Below, in pieces: positions 46,330 through 57,560 of a DNA stretch of 64,000 nt; positions within the stretch are counted from its first letter, which is position 1, and the number at the start of each line of letters is the position of its first letter. The stretch spans positions 1 through 64,000 of the forward strand of contig SGPL01000128.1 in NCBI GenBank assembly GCA_004802705.1. Reading direction: 5' to 3'. Under the pieces are notes generated by a model. It did no database searches. It was not told where the DNA came from and worked only from the letters and a program-made list of their open reading frames with translations. The DNA comes from Bondarzewia mesenterica. Its lineage: Eukaryota > Basidiomycota > Agaricomycetes > Russulales > Bondarzewiaceae. A program made the translations under genes and the position numbers.

Positions 46330-47790
46330 AGATGACATCGCCAAAGGTAATAAGTATAAAGAACAAAAAGAGAGCAATGAGTAGAATGAAATAATACTGT
46401 CTTGCTGCTTAAGCAAAAGTGGGTATTTTACATTGAATGCTCATTAGATTTTAAGCCAAATAGTATTTATAAGGTGCCCCTTTAGAGTAGGCTCAATAAT
46501 CACCTTTGGCACTTTTAAAGTAAGTTGACTGATGCTAAAGGAGGCTAACTGAGAGGTATTCTTATATCAGTTAGCTTTTATTAGTCAATGATAGCTCATT
46601 TTCTTCCTTAATAAGTTTTTCCCACTAGTCATCAATAAATAAGTAATCTAAGTTATAATACACACATGGTAAGATGGAATAGAAGTGGATCAGACTTATT
46701 CTTCAATTAAGAAAGAAGGCTGAGAATTATAGGGATTAGTTATTATTTGAGGCATTTAGCTTTAATTTACTGTGTTGAGTAAATCTAATTATACCATTGA
46801 TTTTGAGTGGGCTGATCAGCTAGTTTTGCTAGCAGATTCTGTCAGCAAGTTCCACTGGCAAGTTTCTTTAATGTTTTTGAGTTATATAATTATTTTAGCC
46901 TTTTCAAATCAAGATTTATTTATTTTAAATAAATATCCCTCATAGAGAATTAGTTCTATGCCCAGTTAGGAGGAGGCATGAAGTGCCTATAATAAGTTGT
47001 CATAAAGTAAAAAAGCTGTGATTATAATAATTCTATTTCACTGTAAGACAAAGAAGAGGTATTTCATAATGCTAACTCTTCAGGATTTAAGCCAAGGCAG
47101 TATTTATATGGCCATGCTTAAGGGTAAGACAGTCACTTGACTTTGTCAAATTTTAATGACTATCCTACAACATCAGTCAACCTCATGCAGATATGTGATA
47201 ACTTAAGTTAAGAGGCAGCATTGAAGATGCTAAGCCTAAAGCACAAAGAGTAAATGATGAGTAGAATGGAATAATACTGTCTCATGAAATAATTCATAAG
47301 AGTCAATATTAAATTTTTAATATAATGCTCATCAAATTTCAGGCCATGCAGTATTTATAATAAAATACTGTAAAGCATGTCAGCATAAAATTTTATCTTG
47401 ATTCAATCATCCTGCTCTTTACTTAATGCCTTTAACACTATATAAATAAGCTACAGTACGCTGACTGATGGACATTTCTATATTAGTTGGCCTCTATCAT
47501 CTTATAGGGGGATAGCTAAAGTCTTTCATTCTCTTCTCTAGTAGAGTTTTCCCACTGGTCATTGATGAATGAGTAATATAGATTATAATATATTTTTAAT
47601 AAGAATAAATAAAAGTAGGTCAGTTATATTTTTAGAACAAGTTTTTAGACAGAAGGTTAAAAATTTAAAAGATTATTCAAGATTTAAGGCTTTTGATTTT
47701 ATTTTATTCACAGTGAAGATGATCTCATCACTAAGCACTTTTGAGTGGGCCAATTGGCAAGTTCTTTTAGCAAATTTTAGGTCACATGAT
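46330..47790 (+). repeat. Direct duplication, about 0.87 kb offset
   Basis: The blocks 46330-46880 and 47200-47780 share a series of matching segments in the same order: GAGTAGAATGAAATAATACT, CTCATTAGATTTTAAGCC-like, GTTTTTCCCACTAGTCATCA-like, a TAATCTAAGTTATAATA-like stretch and TTTTGAGTGGGCTGATCAGC-like wording. A partial third match (the GCCAAGGCAGTATTTATATG part) lies at about 47040-47130. This could be two copies of one LTR-like or MITE-like repeat. The termini are unclear. Confidence 0.65.
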
Positions 47791-47934
47791 TATTGTTAGC
47801 TATTTCTAGCTATGATTTGGTTAATTCCACTTAAAAAATCTCTTTTAGATGGTCCAGTCTATGCTAGTTAAAATTTAGGACTAGTTTAAAAAGAAGTTTT
47901 ATATTTACTTAGCCTATTTTTAACTCATTGTTTT

Positions 47935-48235
47935 AACATAATGAATGCTCTTACTTTTTAATGCTTCTTTTTAACATAGCAGCCACTTGCACACTATATC
48001 CTCAGTTTGCTATCTTAACACAATGGGGTCTCATACTCATGCATTATATCTCTAGCCTGTTGCCTCAATATAGCAGGGACTTATGCTCATGCACTACATT
48101 TTTAGTTTATTATCTTAACATGGTGGTGCCTTGTGCTTATACATTACATCTATAGCTCCTTATTTTGATATGGTAGTGCTTTGCACTCACTTGTTATATT
48201 TCCAATGTGTTGCCATCTTAACACAGTATCACGCT
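47935..48235 (+). repeat. Minisatellite, about 55-60 bp unit (family N, part 1)
   Basis: About five copies of a unit with TTAACATGGTGGTGCCTTGT-like, GCTCATGCATTACATCTCTA-like and GCTTGTTATCTTAACA-like parts. The same unit reappears at 51040-51610. Confidence 0.75.
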
Positions 48236-48239
48236 ATAA

Positions 48240-51035
48240 ATTTATTCTAAAAAAATTAAGAAAATGCAAGAGGCACAGTAGAGTGCACTTTAATCACACT
48301 AATTGACTTTGATGGGAAAAACAAACTCAAGCATTTAAGCTGGCTTAGAATCAACAGTGTTCAGAGAATAGTCTGAGTGTTCTTAGGGAAGGTCTGTTTG
48401 CTACTTGATTAGACTCAAAGAGATGGTATGCTCTAGATGCTAAAGGTGAGCTGAAGAGGTATAGTCAAGGGATGAATGGTGAGGTAAATTAGACTAAAAA
48501 AGTTGAAGGAATTTATTGAGAATGAATGTAGATGAATGTGAGAGATTTTGAGCTTGACAAAAGCTTCAGCAAAATCAGATCGACTGAACAAGAAGAAAAT
48601 GAGAGGATATAAACATGATCTTGAATTAAATTGAAAGCATAAAATGTAAATGTAGATAGTAAATTTAGCATAAACTCATGATGTAGACTGGACTGGATTG
48701 GACTTCAATAATGTAGACTTTGAATAGACTGACTTAGCATAGACTCATGACATATACTCAGTTTTAGTGTACAGACAGATGTTGATGATGATGAAGATAA
48801 GCAAGCTAAGATTCAATCTCAAAAGGTGAGATCAACCAAAATTCAACTGATTCTATAAAAACTTGAGAAGCCGTGTGCTTTCAGATACTTCATAGAAGTA
48901 GACACTAATCCTGTAGACTGATTGCCTCTAGATTAGGATAGAGCTTTCTGAAGCATAAAGATAAATTTACTAGCCTGAAATCAACTTCAATAAGAGGCCT
49001 AAGCTGCCTTAGAAAAGTCAATCAACAAGCATTCAAAAGGAAAAGGGGTAAGGTGCTAGTGAGCTAGAACAGCCTTAGGGTGAGGCGATTTGGGGAAAAA
49101 GTGAACTGGAATAATAGACTAGATTGTTTAGGGGATTTCTTCTCTCTTTTTATATGTACAAAAGAGGCTGTGCTAATAAACACAATATAAATGTATCCAC
49201 AGTAAACTCCTTGGGTTGAACCAATGAGATCCCAGTTTTTTATATTAGTAAGCAATAAAGTGGGTCAGAATTGCAAATATAAAGATGTAGATGTAGCTGT
49301 ATCCATTTGAACTGCATGGAGTGACTTACAAATCAAAGGGAATGATTTGAAATAAGAAAGAGGCAGATCACTCTTAGACTTTTGGCCTGATCATACTTTA
49401 AAAGGAATTTTAAATTAAATGTATAATTTATCAGATCTGCACAGTCAAGCCATGCAGCTTTGTATGGTTGTGCAATTCATAGTATTTACATACCTAAGGT
49501 CTATAGGTCAATTAGTTATAACTTTGCCAGACTTCAATTTAGATTCTTGTGTGATAACCTAAATATTTATTTTACTGACTTCTGCCAAATATCATGCAAT
49601 AAAGAAAGAAATTAAAAGAAAATTACTAAGTGAGGGTTTTCTGTCCAAAAAAAGTTAATAGTCAGGTGTCAATAAAGATGAAGGGCAAGTGTGACCTCAA
49701 GATGAAGTTTTGAGGTAAAAAAGAATGGAGAAAATTAAAAAAAAATAAGTCCAATGTGTAAGAAAATAAAAGAACTCATGTGCATGTATAAGATGAGTTG
49801 AAAACATGTGCGGATGAGGCAAATTCAAGATTTCATTAATATCTTCTTATAAAAGGGCTGAGGAGGATATATTGAGAGAAAAGGTAAAGAAACAAATAAA
49901 AATGGCCAATACTGAGTTTAAATAAAAAAAGATGAGAAAGAGTATGGGAGATGTATAGGTAAATGCCCAAATAGGATCTCTTTGCTGATCAAAATTATGA
50001 TCTCAATCCTAGAGCATCTATGCATACAAATGATGCCTCACAGATTCAAGTAATCAGCTCATCTAGATGATCGATGAGATTATCAGAGAGCACTAAGAGT
50101 TCTAGCATTGATGAAACATACCTTCTCATCTCTTCTCATACCATCCTATCATTATTCTATTCTCTCAGTGCTCTCCATAGCATCTCCTTCTTCATTCACT
50201 GCATAATCTCATGGTAATATGAAGTAAAACTAAGTCAAAATTATATGGTGAAGTAGAGACTCAACAGGTATTGTTGAATGAGCTAGATAAACCAATTGTT
50301 GAGCAGCAAGTGCAAAGCATTAACCCACGAGAGTTTTAGTCTATTGTCATATTACACTAGAAAAATTTCGTGAAGTTCATCATAGTAGAGGAGCTCACTG
50401 ATCAGAAATATGATAAAAGAGGAGGAAGCAAGGAAAACTATGAGAGTGAAGAATAATCGAACAGTATGAGGTAGATCAGATGAAAACTAAGTGAGAATAT
50501 GAAAATTCATTGCTTTCACTGAGGGGAGCACAATAGAGATATGCATAGATTCTGATTGACTAACATGTGCAGAGTTGACTGACTAATAAGACAGCAGTTC
50601 TGAGGTGATAGCACTAAGTTTAGCACTCACAATAAGTGCTGAGGATAAGAGTGTGTATAGTAGCAGATAGCTAGTAGGTAGTGGTGGCATGGAGTTCTAA
50701 GGTTTAAACATAAGAATAAAGTTGAAAGAGAAGGAGAAAAAGCTGATGAAGGGGTGAGACATATAATGGCCAACTTTGTAGGTGTATCCTATATTACCAT
50801 GCAGATTTCATCAGACTTCTTTCAGGCATCTCTATTTTTTCTGATCTCGACTGTTGATATAATGGGTCTATTTTATAGATTTAGTCATCTTCCATCCTGG
50901 AGCATTTTATACTCATGCTTAAAAATTGATTATGAACTTGTTATTGAATCTTCAGTTTTTCAGTCTCACATTATTCTATATTCAAGAATATTGTGCATTC
51001 TGACACTGAATGATGAATTATATTCAGAATAATTT
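48240..51035. other. 2.8 kb segment between two blocks of one minisatellite
   Basis: No recognised protein family. Plus-strand coding-like wording is seen at about 50000-50750 (stops frequent), and a 92-codon open frame (50754-51032) includes MANFVGVSYITMQISSDFFQ. A 63-codon minus frame (49064-49255) is unsupported. The segment may be an insertion that split the minisatellite, but matching termini were not found. Confidence 0.3.
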
Positions 51036-51039
51036 TGAT

Positions 51040-51610
51040 ACATAATAACAGCAGTGCCTTGTGCTCTCTAGTGCTTGCTCATTATATCCTTAGCCCAATG
51101 CACTATGTCTCTAGTTTGATGCATTACTTCTCTAGCTCAATATATTAATATATCGAGGGTTTGCACTCTTGCATCACATTTATAGCTTCTTGTTTTGATA
51201 TGGTTGCACTCTTGCATACTCATTGTAGTGTTTTTAGTCTATCATTTTGATGCTCTCTCTTCAATGTGGCAGTGCTCTGCACTTAAGCATTATATCTCTA
51301 GCTCATCCTGTGATGTAGCAGCATCTTATGCTTGTATACTATATCTTTAGTACATCATTTTGATATGATAGTGTCTTGCCCTCATACATCATACTTTAGC
51401 TCCTCATTTATAGCAGTATCTCATCCTCATAAGCTGTGATACCAATCTGCCATTTTGAGTGCTTTTTAAAATGGCAAAGCTTTGCACATGCACATTATAT
51501 CCTTAGCTTCTCATTTTAATGTGACAGAGCTATGCACTTATATATTATGTCCTGCAACTCATTATTTCTATACTAGCGTGCTGAGCTGTGTGCTTGAGCA
51601 TCATATTATG
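51040..51610 (+). repeat. Minisatellite (family N, part 2)
   Basis: About nine to ten degenerate copies of the unit seen at 47935-48235 (GTGGCAGTGCTCTGCACTTA-like, AGCATTATATCTCTAGCTCA-like, TCATTTTGATATG-like), in the same orientation. Confidence 0.75.
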
Positions 51611-52149
51611 AGGTATTATTTAGCAGTATATTAAAATATTAATGTATGCATAAAAGTATATATATTTAAGAAGATATAAACATAATCTGCTCTGTTCCTG
51701 TCACTTGATCTTATTCATTTTTATTTCTGCATGATGTATCTGCTTACTCATTTATTTGTTTATATATTATTCACTGTATATTATCATTACTTTATTTAAA
51801 TATTCTCTTTTATTATGTACATACTTCTGTTCAACATGTCATATAGTTTTGTATGTATTTGTGACTGTTGTTAATAATACATTTTACAAGTGTAGGTGAT
51901 GGTATGTTTTTGATGCTCATTTTTTGTATATAAAGCTATATATAGCTGATCTTTTTTTGACATACAGTATGTAGCTTTGATGCACTCAAATGAGAGTATG
52001 CTGTGCATTATTGATGCTTTTAATGCTTTTCCTATCTTAAGAGTGTGCAAGATAATGTCATAGATGTCTGCAGTGTATTATATAGTAGGCTGCTCTTTTA
52101 TACAAGTGTACATTGCTCTTTTGTTTACTTATGACTTCTTGTGCTTATT

Positions 52150-52970
52150 ATTTCAGTCTCATCAGTCTTATAGGCAGGAGGTGTGAAGACCCTTTTAAGC
52201 CCCAGATGCATACTTATGATGTTTTTCTCACTGTCAATGACAGTGATTAAAGAGACATTGATGCTTACATTCACATTTATATTCTAATGAGAGATGCTTT
52301 ATCTGATGATGATAGTTATTTTATTTCTGCCCATATTAGTGTTTTTCTCATCAACACTACTAATGTCACTCTCCTAGATGATGGAAGTTGAGCAGATGTT
52401 AGAGGTAATATGTCTAGAGTGCAACAGTTGGAGTTGTTTGTATCAAATGTTCATATACTTCATTTGCCTTTCTTGCAGTTTGTTTATTGCTCTCTGTAGA
52501 TTATAAAACTATTGCATAAGCATGGCCACTTTGCAGGCTACACTATTTCATGTGACAGGATAGAGCATACTGTGCTAGAGGTTATATAAGAATGGGCATT
52601 CAACATGAGCTTATTACAGTAGATAAGAAGTGGCAATCATGATGTTTATCTCTAGTTCTACATCCCTAACATTCTTAAACTCTCAAAAACATATATCCCT
52701 ACTGCTAACATATATCTATCCATTATTGGACACATTCTTGACATTTATGATGGTTGATGCATTGTGCATATTTTTAACATAGGATGGGGATCTACTATCA
52801 CAGCCTCTATGTAATATGGTTCACCCAGTGGATGTTCATCACAGAAGAGATATGACTAAACAAGAGGAAAAGTTGATGATGATGCAGAGCCTAGCATTCC
52901 TCATAAATGCAAGTATATCAAAGGTGAAAGTTTGCAATCTGTAGTTATTTGATGTTGTTAGGTGGAGCTA
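52150..52970 (+). pseudogene. Unrecognised one-frame coding block upstream of the Helitron
   Basis: A single plus-strand frame runs for about 270 codons with only transition-type stops (TGA at Arg-like, TAG at Gln-like, TGA/TAA at Trp- or Arg-like sites). It includes KPQMHTYDVFLTVNDSD, YILMRDALSDDDSYFISAHI, SVFLINTTNVTLLDDGS, VHILHLPFLQFVYCSL, HKHGHFAGYTISCDRIEHTV and YLSIIGHILDIYDGW. It may start behind an intron, since TTATTTCAG ends at about 52147. It lies in the same orientation just ahead of the Helitron N-terminal region, and the IIGHILDIYDG stretch has an OB-fold-like feel. That is only an impression. It may be an accessory Helitron ORF, a captured host gene or an unrelated gene. No family was recognised. 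Confidence 0.55.
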
Positions 52971-53144
52971 CAATATTTGTTACTTTTGTACAAATAGTAT
53001 CTCTTTTGTTGGCTCAACATTACTATGTCACACACAATGCCTTCTCTTGCAGTTGATCCTCACTATTCTTAACAGCACATAGACTCTACCATTCAACAAC
53101 ATCCTTAATGCACTGCTCACCTATAGGCTATGCAAATGTAGTGG

Positions 53145-54350
53145 GTGAAGTTGGTGTATAAGCCTGCTTTGCCTTCACCACCTCTATTGTGGAATCACTG
53201 TTGTCCTTATTATCAGGCATTGCTGTTATCTTCAAAGCTAGATGATAAATGCTGTAGTTTTGGCCATCACGTGCTTGAGCACCTTTCTCCATGGCCTCTA
53301 CAGTTTTCTTTTTTTACTTTGATAGCCCACATTAGCAAAAGATTTTATTGACCACTGCTGTTCTATTAACAATTTATTCTTGTTCACTAGCATTATTATT
53401 ATGGGCAGCTTCACACACTTTCCTGTAGGCATGGGTCCTCCTGCTGTTACTATTATAGGCTATATGTATCACATTTTTCATAATGCTAAAATGCCTGTGT
53501 ACTCCATCTATTGGTTTTTTTATAATGAGAATGGCCACACATCTACTGCTACTGATTTTAGTATACACGTGATAATTATGTAGGCCATCCATGATGTACT
53601 CAATCATGTTAATCTCTATATTCACTCTTTGTGTCCTGTATAACCTTCTCTCCCTTCACTGCTATACAAGACATCAAACTTCATGAGCACACTATCACTA
53701 AAAAAATTTGCTGTTGTACTTCATGCTGCAAATATGACAACCCTTTCACCTCGGTCAATTATCATTCGAGAAAAATGACAGCCTACCAGTCACAACTTGA
53801 ATATTTTTACACACTACTATGAACTATTACACTATATTCTTCTCTTCCCTCATAGTGATATCAGCTGGAAACTTTCACTATTATCTATATCATCACATCT
53901 CTCTCAAATACAATAGTATTGTGCCCGATTATTTCATGATGATGACAATCAGTTCTCAACACTTGGTCATTTGACATGTGAATACCTAATCTATATGTTC
54001 TTCCATGTTGATGAAGAATATTTAGAATACATCATGAGAGAGAGCGACATTATCAGACATATATCAAAAGTACGTGCTCAGACTCTCGAGATGATAGCAT
54101 CGAGAATAATCTATTATTACCTGTCAGCTTTCTTAGGTCATATGCATGAGCCTCTAAAGAGACTATTGATAGCATGGCTCTTAGCAGATTATTCTAAAAA
54201 TCATCATTTTTTGGCACAATGACTTTTATTTCAAATTGGCCAGAGGTGTGATCACACCTAACATATGACTAATTTGCCTCCGACATTCCATTTATTATTA
54301 CACATATTTTTAAAGCATGTTGTCACACCCTAAAATTATTCAAAACTTAT
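53145..54350 (+). pseudogene. Helitron Rep/helicase, N-terminal part
   Basis: The start reads NHCCPYYQALLLSSKLDDKC then CSFGHHVLEHLSPWP, the C-x2-C...CC-x2-G-x-V zinc-type region that opens fungal Helitron proteins. Next are NNLFLFTSIIIMGSFTHF and GPPAVTIIGYMYHIFHNAKM, matching the usual FTS...G...Y-x-I-x-G-Q-x-Y-H-x-I-G pattern, then IHDVLNHVNLYIHSL (about 53584). LLHYILLFPHSDISWKLSLL (about 53824) and DDDNQFSTLGHLTCEYLIYM (about 53939) fit the L-H-Y-x-LLFPxG...W box and the NQ...GRLFQ-x-Y-x-VD box. The end, YYLSAFLGHMHEPLKRLLIA (about 54114), leads toward the first Rep block. Stops and shifts separate the pieces. Confidence 0.82.
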
Positions 54351-56920
54351 AACAACAGCATAATACTTATAATAAAAAAGTCTGATGAGAGCAGATCTTG
54401 AGTAAGGAGTCACAATTATGGGTTAATCAAAAAGGTTCTGAACAGATAATTCTGAGGTGATGACAAGAAAGATAGTGATCAAGAAGAAAGATTAAAAGAA
54501 AGTGAATAGCTAGATGCAGTGATTATTCAGTGCTAGAAGAAGTCAAGATAGGAATGGCAAGGTGCAAGAGACTGAACAATAAAAGAAATTAAGAGAATAA
54601 AGAAAGAGACATGCTTAAGCATGCTGATATAAAAGCCAAGTAAGTAAGGCATTTCTGGTCCTCATTCTCCTCATGTTCATTATGCATCCCACTCCTCTTA
54701 TGCCTCAGTCATCTTTACCTCTACCTAAACTGCCTCTCTCAGTTCTCTATATTAATCAACCTATTATCTTCATTCCATGATCTCTGCCCCATTCTTTCAT
54801 TTCTCCATAGAATCCTCACTCATGGTTTGTCCATTTATTTCCCCTTCTTTCTTGAGTTCATTAATATAGCCAAACTGCTAAATCTTTCCCTTTTGGCTCA
54901 TTTATGACTGCTTGTTCATCATTTTCCCTAATTCACCTCTAATCACTGAATCTTACCTACACATGTCTCACCTGTCTACATTTTCAGTTTGGAGCTTACT
55001 CCTTCATAATGATCACTTTGGTCTCTTCTTCATGTACAATTAACATGGTCTTGGTTTGCTCTAGGTGCTAGCCATCAATCTCACTTCATCCTTCTGGCTT
55101 ATGTGCACCTTTCAACAGATCATTGCCTTCTTCAGTCTGATGCATCAAAGTGTTTATCAAGGTCAAGCAGATGAAGAGAGTGGTGAAGTTGTAAGAGAGA
55201 AAGTGCAAGAGGACTCATAAACTTAATAAGTTTTAATGATGTACATGCATTATCTGATCCTTATCTCAATTCTAATCACTAGCCCCTCTCACCTTGACTT
55301 TATCATCCTCATCTGCGATAAAGTGGATAAGCTAGGTAAGGTGTCAAGAATGGATCAAAGGGATGCTTTGATGTATAGTATGTTACACTGGGACTTTTAT
55401 TTTTTCTTTCTTCTTAGTACAAATGTCACCGTTCATCCTGCTATTTTGCTATGAATTTTACTATCTTTATTTTCATGACTCATTTTTTGGACTTCTTTGT
55501 GCTCATTAAATTGTTTACACCCTTTGATCTTTTGATTGTTTTATTTTATACACCTTACAAGAAGTATAATGATGCAATTCTCTTCTGCATATCACTACTG
55601 CCTCTTTCTAAATTGATCTTTACTAGCAGAATCTTCACTTATACTCCCTACTCAATTATTTTTATTTATATGTTTCTTTTTCATAGATATGTCTTGCTTG
55701 AATAAACAGTGTTTAGCACCCCCTAATTGTGGAAATACAAATAAGCTGGCCAAATCACAGAGTATCATACATAAATACTTAAAGGTTAAAGTCAATTAAC
55801 TGACTGTTTTGCTTTATCTAACCTAGTACTATACTTTTCACCTTTTAATTCTCAAGGTTGATACACTCTGCATGTCTAAATTTCAGAGGCAATAAATTCA
55901 TCATCATCTACATGAGGGACTTGTAGCCAAAAAACTCAGAAAATCTAAGGTCTTAGACCAAGGAACTTAAAATTGGCTCAGCCTAAATCTAAAGATCGAT
56001 TAAGGTTCCATTTGTTTGCTACTAATTGTACATACACTGCCCCCTCAGAGGATTATAAAAGATGGAGCAGGGACTTTCTCTTCCTCTAATTCTTCAGTGC
56101 TTATTTCAACTTAAGCTTTCTAAGTTTTAGTTGTCCCTTCTATTTATAGTTATAAGTGCAATACAAAAGTGTCTACTGACCTTAATATTACCTTGCTAGC
56201 TAATTCTACCTGACTGACTAGTATCCACTAGCAGCTTAATAGAATTATTCTTTGATCTTTAGCATAGCAAATTTATCCTTGATCTCAACTATCTTCAATT
56301 TACTTGTACAAAGAGTTACAAGACTTTGAGATTATGCCTAGTGCATTTTTATTCTATAATATCCCACATGGGGATATTATCTCATCATCATATTCATAAA
56401 GTTGTCTAAAGGTATATGACCATTCAGAATCTTCAATATTGTCCTTCAGTTTTCTGCAAAAGAATTTCTCAAACGTGAAAGTGCTGTTGAAATATTTGTC
56501 TATCATAATTCATATTTGCTATAGGTCCAGAATACATCATTCAAGCTCGACTAAGTTGGTCAAGTCTAGTCTAGAGTCTGTCAGTCAAGATAAGTTTATC
56601 ATTATTGTCATTTAAAGTTGCCTCATATTCATTCATCTAATCTTAATTATCATTGAGACTAAACTTACTATTCATTATTGTCATTCAGTCTTGATTATCT
56701 AACCTATCTCACACTCACATATGCCCATATACTCTTTGAGTATAGCTTTGTCTTACTGTTTTAGCCTAGAAAACTAAAAGCATATTTAATTTGAACAAAT
56801 AGGCTTCTCTAAAAAAGTAAGAAACCTTGAGCAAGTCTAAGCATAGAAGCTATTGATTCATTTTTGGTGTCATTTTTCATCACTAGACTCACTTTTAAAC
56901 TGCTTCACTACATGACAACA
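54318..56920. mobile_element. Probable insertion splitting the Helitron
   Basis: Helitron wording stops at about 54330 and resumes at about 56930. The segment between is bounded by TGTTGTCACACCCTAAAA on the left and CATGACAACA on the right, so short inverted ends TGTTGTCA and TGACAACA are possible. It holds coding-like pieces without motifs, notably 55236-55454 (KLGKVSRMDQRDALMYSMLH) and 55451-55705. A TGTCACACCC start is also seen in some LTRs, so an LTR element is an alternative. No target duplication was found next to these ends; the exact edges are tentative. Confidence 0.45.
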
Positions 56921-56927
56921 TCTTGAC

Positions 56928-57560
56928 AGCATTCTTCACATCTTGCATATACATTTTGGTAAAAAACTGTATCTTATCAAAATTGTAGAGTTTCAATATT
57001 ATAGCTTTCTACACGCACATATAGTGTTTAAGGTATGATATCTGCCATTCATCTTTCTTTCTATTGTTCATTTATCACTAATTAGATCCACCTTGAGCTT
57101 CCATTCAAATAATTGGATATGCTCATATCTACAGAGCTGCCTGTTGATGACCTCAGCTTATGAGAGAAAGTTCTCTAGTATAATATGCATCTTAAAAATC
57201 ACCTCAACTGTGCATTCAGCCATTGCAATGTATGTGGCAAATGTATCTATCACTTTCTTGACCAAGTGCATGAGAGCACCTCACTCGACAGCTATAGTTG
57301 TGTACCGTGATATAGATGCAGCAATGCTAATCATTGGGTTATTTTATATTGCCTAGCTCTTCTGAACTTTGCCAATTGCCATTTTCATTTTAATGTAGTT
57401 TTCACCTCTCAAGCCTTTATGTACCTCGATAAATACCTTGACAAAGGCCCCGATCAAGCTCACTTTAATATCTATTAATCAAGCAAACAGTTAAATGAGG
57501 CCCAAGGCTACATCAAAGGCCACTACTTATCTGCACTAGAGGCTGCCTAGTGTATTCTTA
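56928..57560 (+). pseudogene. Helitron Rep (HUH nuclease) domain
   Basis: The HUH nuclease would cut and join the single DNA strand in rolling-circle transposition. VEFQYYSFLHAHIVFKV (56985-57035) has the His-x-His pair still intact at 57012-57020. Next come the cysteine block FSHCNVCGKCIYHF (about 57218-57259) and WVILYCLALLNFANCHFHFN (about 57335), the block before the catalytic tyrosines. FMYLDKYLDKGPDQA (57416-57460) keeps the Y-x-x-K-Y-x-x-K double tyrosine motif completely. QGYIKGHYLSALEAA follows. The survival of all four key catalytic residues is striking, given stops elsewhere. Confidence 0.9.
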
